Assembly (NCBI RefSeq): GCF_016865235.1
Contig: NZ_CP064030.1
Coordinates: 310,001 to 374,000 of the forward strand
DNA length: 64,000 bases
Direction of reading: 5' to 3'
Origin: Dyella caseinilytica
GTDB lineage: Bacteria; Pseudomonadota; Gammaproteobacteria; Xanthomonadales; Rhodanobacteraceae
Part shown: positions 8,677 through 21,972 of the stretch, in pieces
Position numbering within the stretch: the first letter of the stretch is position 1
Layout of the letters: each line of letters starts with the position of its first letter
Notes under the pieces: generated by a model
The model's database searches: none
What the model was told of the DNA's origin: nothing
The model's input: the letters and a program-made list of their open reading frames with translations, nothing else
Position numbers and translations under genes: made by a program

Positions 8677-9423
8677 CTAGATGGACACAGAGCGGCCGCC
8701 ATCTACGCGAATGATCTGCCCCGTGATAAAGGACGCATCGCGTAGCAGCCAGAGCACGGCGCCGGCAACGTCTTCCGGCGTACCGTCGCGGCCGAGTGGC
8801 GTGCGTGCCCGCATCGCTTGCTGATCGTCGTAAGGCTTACCCTCGCTGGGCCACATCACGGCACCCGGCGCGACGCCGTTGACGCGCACCTCGGGAGCCA
8901 GGTCGAGCGCCAAGGTGCGTGTCATGGCGGCGAGTGCGCCTTTGGCCATCACGTAGATCGGATGATCGGCAATGGCGCGTTCGGCGTAGATGTCCACGAT
9001 ATTGACGATCGCACCGTGTGCCGCGCGCAGCGCAGGTAATGCTGCTTGCGAGAGAAAGAACGGCGCCTGGGCGTTGGATGCGAACAGCTCGTCCCATTGC
9101 GCCGATGTGGCTGTACCGATGGGTGTGGCATAAAACGCCGAGGCATTGTTGACCAAGGCGTCGAGGCGTCCGTACTGCGACAGCGTATCCTCGACCAGCC
9201 GTGGCAACGCATGCGTGTCTGCCAGTTCGGCCTGCACGACGAGCACGCTTCCCGCTCGCTGTGCGGACAGTTCATCCGCCAATGCAGTGGCTTCACTCAG
9301 CGAGCGCCGGCAATGCAAGGCCAAGTCGTAACCGGCGGCATGTAAGGTGCGCGCGATCACTGCGCCGACGCGCTTGGCGCCACCGGTAATCAGGGCAACC
9401 GGACGCGGATGGAATGAACTCAT
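8677..9423 (-). CDS. Pteridine reductase (short-chain dehydrogenase, FolM/PTR1-like)
   Basis: A 248-residue SDR enzyme predicted to reduce pterins or dihydrofolate with NADPH. 'ALITGGAKRVGAVIARTL' is the glycine-rich cofactor motif; the arginine in TGxxxRxG is characteristic of pteridine reductases rather than of ordinary SDRs. 'LVNNASAFY' follows, then the catalytic Tyr and Lys in 'YVMAKGAL' and the C-terminal 'ITGQIIRVDGGRSVSI'. The start at 9423 (MSSFHPRPVALITGG) places the Rossmann motif at the normal distance. It is convergent with the preceding gene and 1.1 kb from folB-folK, which supports a folate or biopterin role, but specificity is inferred. Confidence 0.87.
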   Translation of the reverse strand: MSSFHPRPVALITGGAKRVGAVIARTLHAAGYDLALHCRRSLSEATALADELSAQRAGSVLVVQAELADTHALPRLVEDTLSQYGRLDALVNNASAFYATPIGTATSAQWDELFASNAQAPFFLSQAALPALRAAHGAIVNIVDIYAERAIADHPIYVMAKGALAAMTRTLALDLAPEVRVNGVAPGAVMWPSEGKPYDDQQAMRARTPLGRDGTPEDVAGAVLWLLRDASFITGQIIRVDGGRSVSI

Positions 9424-9498
9424 GCGGCAGTTCCTGCAAAGTGACGGCAACGGCGCGCAGCTTGCCGCAAACGCTGCACGTCGTCACGTGAAACAGAT

Positions 9499-10185
9499 TC
9501 AGTGCGGGCGCGTAGCGGGAACCTCTTGCGCGGTAGCCTGGATAGGCGTGTCATGATCTTCGGCCGTGCCGATTTCACTCTTCAGCATCGCTATGGTGGT
9601 GGCTGCAACCTGGCGCGTGTCGTAGTAGGCATAACCGCCAACGCCGATCGCGCCGATCACTGGCATCCAGCGTGACAGACCTTCGCCCAGCGCGCGTTGT
9701 GTGACCTTCACGCCAATCTGTTTGGCAACACGCTCGATCACGCTGTAGGACACGCGTCGGAAAATCAGTCGATCGCCGAGGCGTACCACCAGATCGCGAA
9801 ACGCTTGCGCAGATGTGTGGCGGAACAGGCACCACAGCATCTGCTCGCGCCCAAGTTCGGCATGTCTGCCATAAGCCGCGGCGATGTCGCTGACCAGCTG
9901 TGCCTGGATTTTCCAGATCGAAATCAGCTCCGGCAGAATGGTCAGCCAGCCCAGCGGTCCCGGCGGCAACGCCAACGTGCCTGCGGTGATGGCGGCGCGT
10001 TGTGCAGCTCGCTTTGCCAGCCGTTTTGCTTCCGCTTCCGGATCGTCCTTGCTGTGCACCTTGCTGTCCGGGATGTGACTGATGAAGTCGAGGATCGCCC
10101 GGGTGACCCGGTTGCTGGCGTCGTCCTGGCCGATGACGGCAGGCAGGTTGGCGCCGGTTGGCACTGTCTGGTTGGGCTCGGTCAT
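9499..10185 (-). CDS. EcsC-like protein of unknown function
   Basis: A 228-residue protein. 'LALPPGPLGWLTILPELISIWKIQAQLVSDIAAAYG' (split here by position: about residues 75-110) resembles the EcsC/DUF697 type of membrane-associated helical protein, followed by 'LSRWMPVIGAIGVGGYAYYDTRQVA', a second glycine-rich amphipathic segment. The N-terminus is hydrophilic and rich in Asp/Lys/Glu. ATG codons exist at 10218, 10197 and 10185; the last has GGAGCGAGG upstream and is my choice. It is divergent from the downstream TonB receptor. Function unknown. Confidence 0.6.
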   Translation of the reverse strand: MTEPNQTVPTGANLPAVIGQDDASNRVTRAILDFISHIPDSKVHSKDDPEAEAKRLAKRAAQRAAITAGTLALPPGPLGWLTILPELISIWKIQAQLVSDIAAAYGRHAELGREQMLWCLFRHTSAQAFRDLVVRLGDRLIFRRVSYSVIERVAKQIGVKVTQRALGEGLSRWMPVIGAIGVGGYAYYDTRQVAATTIAMLKSEIGTAEDHDTPIQATAQEVPATRPH

Positions 10186-10328
10186 GCCTCGCTCCATGCT
10201 GATTCGTCTGCCGATCATAGGCCGGCAAGGTGTCGGGCTGATGAGGGCGGCATGAATCCGGGAATCGGCCCGCCTGAGCCGCCGATCACGGCGGGCATGA
10301 CTTCTGGGAGGGGCGCGCGGATGTGAGG

Positions 10329-10346
10329 GAAATGTTATAACATTTC
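10329..10346. promoter_or_regulatory. Zur-like operator palindrome before a TonB receptor
   Basis: GAAATGTTATAACATTTC is a perfect 18-base palindrome ending 51 bases before the receptor start codon. Its arms equal the published gammaproteobacterial Zur half-sites GAAATGTTATA and TATAACATTTC, here overlapped instead of being one base apart. Length and core match the 18-base Zur signals described for alphaproteobacteria. It is the only such sequence I noticed in the window. Confidence 0.65.
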
Positions 10347-10397
10347 GGTCTTCGGCTCCGGCCGAACCACTAAATAACGATAACCCGGTACCCGTGC

Positions 10398-12632
10398 ATG
10401 AAACTGTCTCCGCTTGCCCTTGGGCTCAGCATCGCCCTGTATGCCGCTGTTGGCTCTGCCGCAACCCCGACGATCGCTCCCGTCCCGGCGGATACGACCT
10501 CCACCACGGCTCCGGCCACTGCACCCACCCAGCAACCGGCCAACAGCAATACGGACGACTCGACGTCTGACGATGACTCGCAGGCCTCGCGCAACCGGCG
10601 CGCCAAGGAAGCCAAGCAGCTTGGGACGGTAAGTGTGACCGCAGCGCTCGATCAGGCCCGCAACAGCCTTTCGCCGGATACGGGCAGCAGCGAGTACGTC
10701 ATCACGGCACAGGACATCCAGGCTTTGCCGCTGGGCGCTTCCACGCCGATGAACCAGCTGCTGCTGCAGGCGCCAGGCGTGGCGCAGGATTCCTATGGCC
10801 AGGTGCATGTGCGTGGTAATCACGCCAACCTGGAATATCGCATTGATGGCGTGATGATCCCCGAGTCGATCTCCGGTTTCGGTCAGACGCTGGATCCGCG
10901 CGTGATCCAGAGCGTATCGCTGCTCGACGGCTCCTTGCCCGCGCAGTACGGCGAGCGCACTGCGGCCGTGGTCAACATGACCACCAAGAGCGGCGCCGAC
11001 CTTGAGAACGGCGGCAGTGTCGGCATTACCGGTGGTTCGTTCGGTACGGTCAATCCTTATGCGTCGTTCTGGGGCCACTCCGGCAACTGGAGCTATTTCT
11101 TCACTGCCAACTACCTGGAAAACAACGTCGGCATCGAAAACCCGACTGCGAGCCGCGATCCGATCCACGACCATACCAACCAGGTCAAGACGTTTGGCGA
11201 TGTGTCGTATCTGATCAACAGCGATATGCGCCTGACCCTGATGTTCGGTACCACCGACAACCGCTTTCAGCTTCCCAATAATCCGGGCTTGAGCCCGCAG
11301 TTCGGCTATCTGGATATCACCAACTTCAACTCCGCGGATTTGAACGAGCGCCAGGACGAACAGACGCGTTTCGGTGCGTTGGCATTGCAAGGCAAGTTCG
11401 GTGACACGGCGTATCAGGTGTCGGTGGGGCAGCGTTACAGTGGCTTGCAGTATTACCCCGATGAAATTGGCGACCTGATGTTCAATGGCGTCGCCGGCCA
11501 GATCAACCAGGGCGACCGCGCCAGCACCCTGCAAGCCGACTTCTCGATGCCGTGGGCCACCGACCACACCTTGCGCTATGGCTTGTACGGCGAGTTTGAT
11601 CGCTCGTACACCAACAACTATTCGGAAACCTTCCCGGCGATTGATGGCCAGCAGAGCAGCACCACGCCGATCAGCGTCTTCACAGGCGATCGCATCCTGG
11701 CCAAGACGATGGCGGCCTACGTCCAGGATGAGTGGCAGATCAGCGACGCTTGGACCGTCAATTACGGCCTGCGTGGTGATCGCTACGAGGCATTTCGCGA
11801 AGAAAGCCAGCTCAGTCCGCGCGTGGGCGTGGTCTGGCAGGCCACCGACAGCACCACGGTGCACGCCGGCTATTCGCGCTACTTCACGCCGCCGCAGACC
11901 GAGCTGATTTCCACGGAAAACATCGAAGCGTTTGCCAACACCACCAACGCGGTGAAGAACTACGGCAACAACACGCCGCTGGCCGAGCGCTCCAACTATT
12001 ACGACCTTGGTGTCTCGCAGAACATCGGTGACCACTGGACCATTGGCCTCGATAACTACTACGAGCAGGCGAGTCGCCTGCAGGACGAAGGTCAGTTCGG
12101 CACAGCGCTGATCTATTCCACCTTCAACTACAAGTACGGCAAAGTTCGCGGCAACGAATTGACCCTTACCTACAAGAACGGTCCGTGGTCTGGCTATTTC
12201 AACTTCGCCTTCAACCGCGCGATGGGCAAGGAAGTGATTACCAGCCAGTACAACTTCCCGCCGGAGCAGTTGGCTTATATCGCTGACAACTGGATCCATC
12301 TGGACCACGATCAGAAATACACTTCATCCGGTGGCCTGGACTACGCCATTACCAGCAACACCAAGGTGGGCGCCGATTATTTGTTCGGCACCGGCCTGCG
12401 CGAAGATGGTTTGACGCCGAACGGCGTATCGCTGCCCGATTACTTCCAGCTCAATCTCAGCGTCTCGCACGATTTCAACTTCGACAGCTTTGGCGATCTG
12501 CATACCAAGCTCGCGTTGATCAATGCGCTTGACCGGACCTTCGAGTTGCGCAGTGGCACGGGCGTGGGCGTGGGTGCGCCGCAGTTCGGGCCGCGTCGCG
12601 GCGTGTATCTGACGTTGGAAAAGGATTTCTGA
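10398..12632 (+). CDS. TonB-dependent outer-membrane receptor, possibly zinc-regulated
   Basis: A 744-residue receptor. A signal peptide (about 1-21, cut near GSAA-TPTI) is followed by an unusually long Thr/Pro/Ala and Asp/Ser-rich linker (22-70), then 'KQLGTVSVTAA' as a likely TonB-box region. The plug follows at about 85-205 ('IQALPLGASTPMNQLLLQAPG', 'VHVRGNHANLEYRIDGVMIP', 'LPAQYGERTAAVVNMTTKSG') and then a 22-strand barrel ending in 'YLTLEKDF' with a terminal phenylalanine. The perfect Zur-like palindrome upstream suggests repression by zinc-loaded Zur, so the substrate may be zinc or a zinc chelate. This is inference; the barrel does not show a histidine-rich loop as obvious as in ZnuD. 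No strong Shine-Dalgarno precedes the ATG. Confidence 0.9.
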   Translation: MKLSPLALGLSIALYAAVGSAATPTIAPVPADTTSTTAPATAPTQQPANSNTDDSTSDDDSQASRNRRAKEAKQLGTVSVTAALDQARNSLSPDTGSSEYVITAQDIQALPLGASTPMNQLLLQAPGVAQDSYGQVHVRGNHANLEYRIDGVMIPESISGFGQTLDPRVIQSVSLLDGSLPAQYGERTAAVVNMTTKSGADLENGGSVGITGGSFGTVNPYASFWGHSGNWSYFFTANYLENNVGIENPTASRDPIHDHTNQVKTFGDVSYLINSDMRLTLMFGTTDNRFQLPNNPGLSPQFGYLDITNFNSADLNERQDEQTRFGALALQGKFGDTAYQVSVGQRYSGLQYYPDEIGDLMFNGVAGQINQGDRASTLQADFSMPWATDHTLRYGLYGEFDRSYTNNYSETFPAIDGQQSSTTPISVFTGDRILAKTMAAYVQDEWQISDAWTVNYGLRGDRYEAFREESQLSPRVGVVWQATDSTTVHAGYSRYFTPPQTELISTENIEAFANTTNAVKNYGNNTPLAERSNYYDLGVSQNIGDHWTIGLDNYYEQASRLQDEGQFGTALIYSTFNYKYGKVRGNELTLTYKNGPWSGYFNFAFNRAMGKEVITSQYNFPPEQLAYIADNWIHLDHDQKYTSSGGLDYAITSNTKVGADYLFGTGLREDGLTPNGVSLPDYFQLNLSVSHDFNFDSFGDLHTKLALINALDRTFELRSGTGVGVGAPQFGPRRGVYLTLEKDF

Positions 12633-12646
12633 GTAGCTTGAGACCG

Positions 12647-12675
12647 ACACCCTCTCCCCAAAGGCGAGAGGGTGT
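12647..12675. terminator. Bidirectional terminator-like hairpin
   Basis: ACACCCTCTC (12647-12656) and GAGAGGGTGT (12666-12675) form a perfect 10-bp stem with a 9-base loop between the convergent receptor and ctpA. There is no U tract, so it may act as a transcript-stabilising end or belong to the CTCCCTCTCC repeat family. Confidence 0.5.
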
Positions 12676-12693
12676 TGATGCGCGAGCTGACGA

Positions 12694-14070
12694 TCAGTTC
12701 GCGGTGGCCGCAGGTACGCCAGCGTCGTGGCGCAAGGCCAACCCCTTCAAAATGTTCAACGCCTGCGACAACGCATAGTCACTGGTCGCCAGCTTGGCGT
12801 TTTCCGCGCTGCCATCATTGTTGATGCTGCCGCCGGAGGTGGAGGCTTCGTTGGCCAGGTGATGCGGCAGATCTGCTTCGGAACTGATCGGTTCCTGGGA
12901 GTCATCCACCTTCGCGACGGTCAGATCGGCCAGCGCGATATCCGGCTTGATGCCTTCGGCCTGGATCGAGGTGCCATTCGGGGTGTAGTAGCGCGCTGTG
13001 GTCAGTTTCACCGCGTGATCGGCATCCAGTGGCAGCACGGTCTGCACCACGCCTTTGCCGAAGGTGCGACGGCCGACGATCAAGGCGCGGTGGTTGTCCT
13101 TGAGTGCACCGGAAACGATCTCTGCCGCAGATGCGGTGCCGTTATCGGCCAGCAGCACCATCGGTGCGCCGTTCAGCAGGTCCCCGCCCGCGTGGGCGGT
13201 GAAGGTGAGATTGGAATCGGGCAGGCGGCCGCGCGTAGTGACGATGGTGCCGGAGTTAAGGAAGTCGTTGCTCACGCCCACCGCCGCGGTCAGCAAGCCG
13301 CCGGGGTTGGAGCGCAGGTCAAGGACGGCGCCTTTTTGCGATCCGTTCTTCTTGATCAGGTCGCCCAGCTTTTTTTCCAGATCGCTGGTGGTGTCATCCT
13401 GGAACTGGCTGATGCGGATATAGGCGTAGCCGGGCTCCAGTTCGCGCACCTTGACGCTGGTCATGGAGATACGTTCGCGGGTCATGGTCAGGGTGACCGG
13501 CTGATCGGCTTTTTCGTGCAGGATGCCAAGGGTGATCTTGGTGCCCGGATCGCCGCGCAGGGCGTCGAACATATCGTCGATGTTGTCGGTGGTGACAGCC
13601 TTGCCATTCACTGCGGTGATGACATCGCCCGGCTTGATGCCAGCGCGTGAGGCGGGGGTATCGTCGATCGGGGAGACGATGCGCAGCAGGCCATTGTCTT
13701 CCATCACCTCGATACCCAGGCCGCCGTACTGGCCGGTGGTGTCTTCGTTGAGTTCCTGCAGGCCGTCCTTGTCGAGGTAGGCACTATGCGGGTCCAGGCC
13801 TGACAGCATGCCCTTGATCGCATCGTTCATCAGGGTTTTGTTGTCCACCTTTTCCACATAGGCCTGGCGGATGATCTGGTACACGTGCGCAAAGTTGCGC
13901 ACATCATCCAGGTCGACCTGATCCGACGCTGCAGCGCTGCTGGACGCTTTGGCCGGGCTGTCGCTGTCGGCGGTTGCTGCTGCGTCTGTGCCGTTGTCGG
14001 GCGCTGTTTGCGCATGCAGTAACGGTGCCGCCAACAGCAGGGCGAGCAGGCAATGGCGGGGGAAATGCAT
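12694..14070 (-). CDS. ctpA: Carboxy-terminal processing peptidase (S41, CtpA-type)
   Basis: A 458-residue periplasmic serine protease. A signal peptide (MHFPRHCLLALLLAAPLLHA) is followed by an Ala/Ser/Asp linker, an N-terminal helical domain with 'IRQAYVEKVDNKTLMNDAI' and 'MLSGLDPHSAYLD', a PDZ domain (about 115-200, 'YGGLGIEVMEDNG' to 'AGIKPGDVITAVNGK') and the S41 core. The Ser-Lys dyad is visible as the serine in 'DNGTASAAEIVSGAL' and the lysine in 'RTFGKGVVQ'. GTGGAGTTT lies upstream of the ATG at 14070. It follows envC on the same strand; envC-ctpA adjacency is conserved in pseudomonads and xanthomonads and points to control of peptidoglycan hydrolases. Confidence 0.95.
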   Translation of the reverse strand: MHFPRHCLLALLLAAPLLHAQTAPDNGTDAAATADSDSPAKASSSAAASDQVDLDDVRNFAHVYQIIRQAYVEKVDNKTLMNDAIKGMLSGLDPHSAYLDKDGLQELNEDTTGQYGGLGIEVMEDNGLLRIVSPIDDTPASRAGIKPGDVITAVNGKAVTTDNIDDMFDALRGDPGTKITLGILHEKADQPVTLTMTRERISMTSVKVRELEPGYAYIRISQFQDDTTSDLEKKLGDLIKKNGSQKGAVLDLRSNPGGLLTAAVGVSNDFLNSGTIVTTRGRLPDSNLTFTAHAGGDLLNGAPMVLLADNGTASAAEIVSGALKDNHRALIVGRRTFGKGVVQTVLPLDADHAVKLTTARYYTPNGTSIQAEGIKPDIALADLTVAKVDDSQEPISSEADLPHHLANEASTSGGSINNDGSAENAKLATSDYALSQALNILKGLALRHDAGVPAATAN

Positions 14071-14267
14071 GGTGCAAACTCCACAGGAAATGATGTGACG
14101 GCGACGTTTGGACCATTCGGCGCCGTCTGAATTCAATGCTCAAAGAATACGCCGATCTCGGTTGCCGGAGTGTTGTCCAGAAGGTGGGGAGATGAGAACC
14201 CGGGCTGCAAGTTCACCGATTTCCCGGTGAACAGCCGGCGCGGCCTGCGTCCGGATTGCACGTTTCT

Positions 14268-15473
14268 TTAACGTCGCTGGCTCAGCCAGCTGCGCGGATC
14301 GACCGGCTGGCCATTGTGGCGAAGTTCGAAATAGACCCCGTTGCTGTCACTGGTAGACAGCATCGCGGTGCCCAGTGCCTCGCCGGCCGCCACGTCGTCG
14401 CCCACGCCGTGCAACAAGGTTTCATTGTTGCCGTACATGCTGAGCCAGCCGTTGCCGTGACTGAGGATGATCAGCTGACCATAGCCGCGCATGAAGTGCG
14501 CGTAGACCACCCGCCCGCTGGCCACGGCATGCACTTCGCTGCCGCGTGGGGAAGCGATCAGCACGCCATTGCCGAAGGTATGCACCGGGCCGACGGCCGG
14601 CCATGGCAGATTTCCGCGGATATTGGCCAGCGCCTTGCTCGGGCCGCCGCTGGGGACGGTTGGGTTGGCGCGCGCCCTGCGCTCCGCTTCGCGTGCGGCC
14701 TCATCGATGGCTTTCTGCAATTTGACCAGCAGATCATCGAGCGATTGCTCGTTCTGCTTCATCGCCGCAAGTTTCTGTGCCTGGTTCTTGTACTGCGCGT
14801 CGATCTGGCTGGCCATCTGCTGCTGCGACTTGCGCTGCTGCTCCAGCGTGCTGGCCTGCTGGGCACGCTGCGCACGTGTCGCCTGCAGGGCTTGCTGCTC
14901 GGCGGTGATCTGGGTTTCCAGGTCCTGCAGCTTGGTCAGCTGGGTCATCAGATCCTGTACTTTCTGTACGCGATCCTGCTGGAAATATTTGGAGTAGGCG
15001 AGCGAGCGGGCGATACGGGCAATGTCTTCGTCGCCGAGCAGCAGTCGCATGTCCGAGCCCTGGCCGATGGCGTAGGTGGCGCGCAGCAGATCAGCGATGG
15101 CCGCGCGTTGGCTGTCCAGACTCTGGCTCAATGTATTTCGTTGCGTTTGCAACTGATCCAGTTCTTGTTGTTTGGCGGCGATCTGCGTATCGGTATCGCG
15201 CACGGCCTTCGCTGCACTGGCGACCGCATCGGACTGTTTGGCCAGCGTGGCGTTGGCGCTGTCGCGGCGGGCCGCTGTGTCGGCCTGTTCCTTGGTCAGG
15301 GCCTGCATTTTCGCCTGCAGGTCGGTGAGCTGCTGCTTGGCCTCGGCTTGCTGGGTTTCGGCTTTGTTGTCCTGTGCCGCCTGGACGGGTGTGAATACGT
15401 TGGCGGAAAGGGTGACCGCACAGGCGATCAGGGGAGCCAGGAGTGGGCGGAAGGTGCGGGAATGTGTCGGCAT
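14268..15473 (-). CDS. envC: Murein hydrolase activator EnvC
   Basis: A 401-residue periplasmic protein that activates amidases at the septum in the family. A signal peptide (about 1-33) is followed by a long coiled coil (about 38-250, rich in Gln/Ala/Lys/Asp heptads), then a C-terminal LytM (M23-like) domain at about 285-400. The domain is degenerate: 'NGVLIASPRG' replaces the metal-binding HxxxD, and 'YFELRHNGQPVDP' replaces the HxH motif, as in E. coli EnvC, so it is an activator rather than a peptidase. The start at 15473 gives a normal signal peptide. ctpA lies 197 bases downstream on the same strand. Confidence 0.95.
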   Translation of the reverse strand: MPTHSRTFRPLLAPLIACAVTLSANVFTPVQAAQDNKAETQQAEAKQQLTDLQAKMQALTKEQADTAARRDSANATLAKQSDAVASAAKAVRDTDTQIAAKQQELDQLQTQRNTLSQSLDSQRAAIADLLRATYAIGQGSDMRLLLGDEDIARIARSLAYSKYFQQDRVQKVQDLMTQLTKLQDLETQITAEQQALQATRAQRAQQASTLEQQRKSQQQMASQIDAQYKNQAQKLAAMKQNEQSLDDLLVKLQKAIDEAAREAERRARANPTVPSGGPSKALANIRGNLPWPAVGPVHTFGNGVLIASPRGSEVHAVASGRVVYAHFMRGYGQLIILSHGNGWLSMYGNNETLLHGVGDDVAAGEALGTAMLSTSDSNGVYFELRHNGQPVDPRSWLSQRR

Positions 15474-15608
15474 AGGCGGATTATTGCAGGGATACTCGCG
15501 TCTGTGAGGCCCGTCCAAGACAGGCCGGATGTCGATTGGCTTCTTCCGCCGAGGAGGCACAGATGGCGCTCTGGCGCGGCTTCGCGAAGATCGGCACAAG
15601 AGTGGTCT

Positions 15609-15626
15609 GTTAGCGCGTGCGCTAAC
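15609..15626. promoter_or_regulatory. Inverted repeat upstream of gltB
   Basis: GTTAGCGCGTGCGCTAAC: 8-base arms separated by GT, about 40 bases upstream of the predicted gltB -35 and between the divergent envC and gltB. The half-sites resemble the TGTTAGCG/CGCTAACA halves used by LacI-type regulators in Xanthomonas and Caulobacter, but with extra spacing. The regulator is unknown. Confidence 0.45.
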
Positions 15627-15664
15627 GATTTACTTCGAATTTTCATTTGGACGTCTAGAAGGCT

Positions 15665-15694
15665 TTGACGCGACGCACAAGTTGTGCGTAAAGT
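15665..15694 (+). promoter_or_regulatory. Predicted gltB promoter with operator in the spacer
   Basis: TTGACG (15665-15670) and TAAAGT (15689-15694) are 18 bases apart. The palindrome ACGCACAA-G-TTGTGCGT (15673-15689) fills the spacer almost exactly, so a regulator bound there would directly control RNA polymerase. The -10 matches four of six consensus positions. Confidence 0.5.
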
Positions 15695-15695
15695 C

Positions 15696-15758
15696 GAGGT
15701 GCAAGCCTCACCGCATCCGCTTGCCGTTCACGGAACGGCAGGCGTTTTGCGCCCCTGC
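15696..15758 (+). promoter_or_regulatory. Structured gltB 5' leader
   Basis: Three possible stems lie between the predicted transcription start and the ribosome-binding site: GAGG/CCTC (15696-15709), TGCCGTTC/GAACGGCA (15722-15740, 3-base loop) and GCAGG/CCTGC (15738-15758). The last two share bases 15738-15740 and are mutually exclusive, which would suit an attenuation switch. No known riboswitch is recognised. Confidence 0.4.
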
Positions 15759-15807
15759 GAGCCTTGAGGATGGGGTAGGGCATCCTTCGCCAAAGAGGAA
15801 ACAAGTT

Positions 15808-21680
<5,873 letters not shown>

Positions 21681-21726
21681 GCCGTCGTCACATGTATTTC
21701 GCAATAAATTACGAATCTATTACACG

Positions 21727-21755
21727 CCGGTAATATCTGTTACTGGCCTTTTTTT
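21727..21755 (+). terminator. Intrinsic terminator of gltBD
   Basis: CCGGTAA (21727-21733) pairs with TTACTGG (21740-21746), including one G-T pair, followed by CC and seven T (21749-21755). A second T7 run lies a few bases further on. Confidence 0.8.
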
Positions 21756-21819
21756 ATAAAGACTTTTTTTATCAGCTAAGTAGCGGCGTTATTATCAAGT
21801 AAGATCTTATAAATCGATT

Positions 21820-21835
21820 ACGTAATATATTACGT
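21820..21835. promoter_or_regulatory. AT-rich palindrome upstream of TonB receptor
   Basis: ACGTAATATATTACGT is a perfect 16-base palindrome about 140 bases before the start codon of the next receptor, in a markedly AT-rich stretch (about 21690-21845) unlike the rest of the window. It looks like an operator; the regulator is unknown. Confidence 0.45.
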
Positions 21836-21972
21836 TTTGTTAAGGGCTTGTCGAATTAGTTCGGGGTGTGGAACACTCCGGCGGTGTCCCCACACACCCA
21901 ACGCCCCATTCCCCCCCGGATTCCCTCGTTGGGTTAATCGAAAAATTAGTTGTCCCTTGGAGGGTATGAAAA

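Noticed and set aside
10335..12308. A 657-codon minus-strand open frame opposite the first TonB receptor
   Set aside because: No start signal or family features; the plus-strand receptor has signal peptide, plug and barrel.
15529..15807. Longer N-terminus for GltB
   Set aside because: The open frame upstream of 15808 crosses promoter and leader palindromes; the nucleophile Cys17 must be near the N-terminus, and a good ribosome-binding site precedes 15808.
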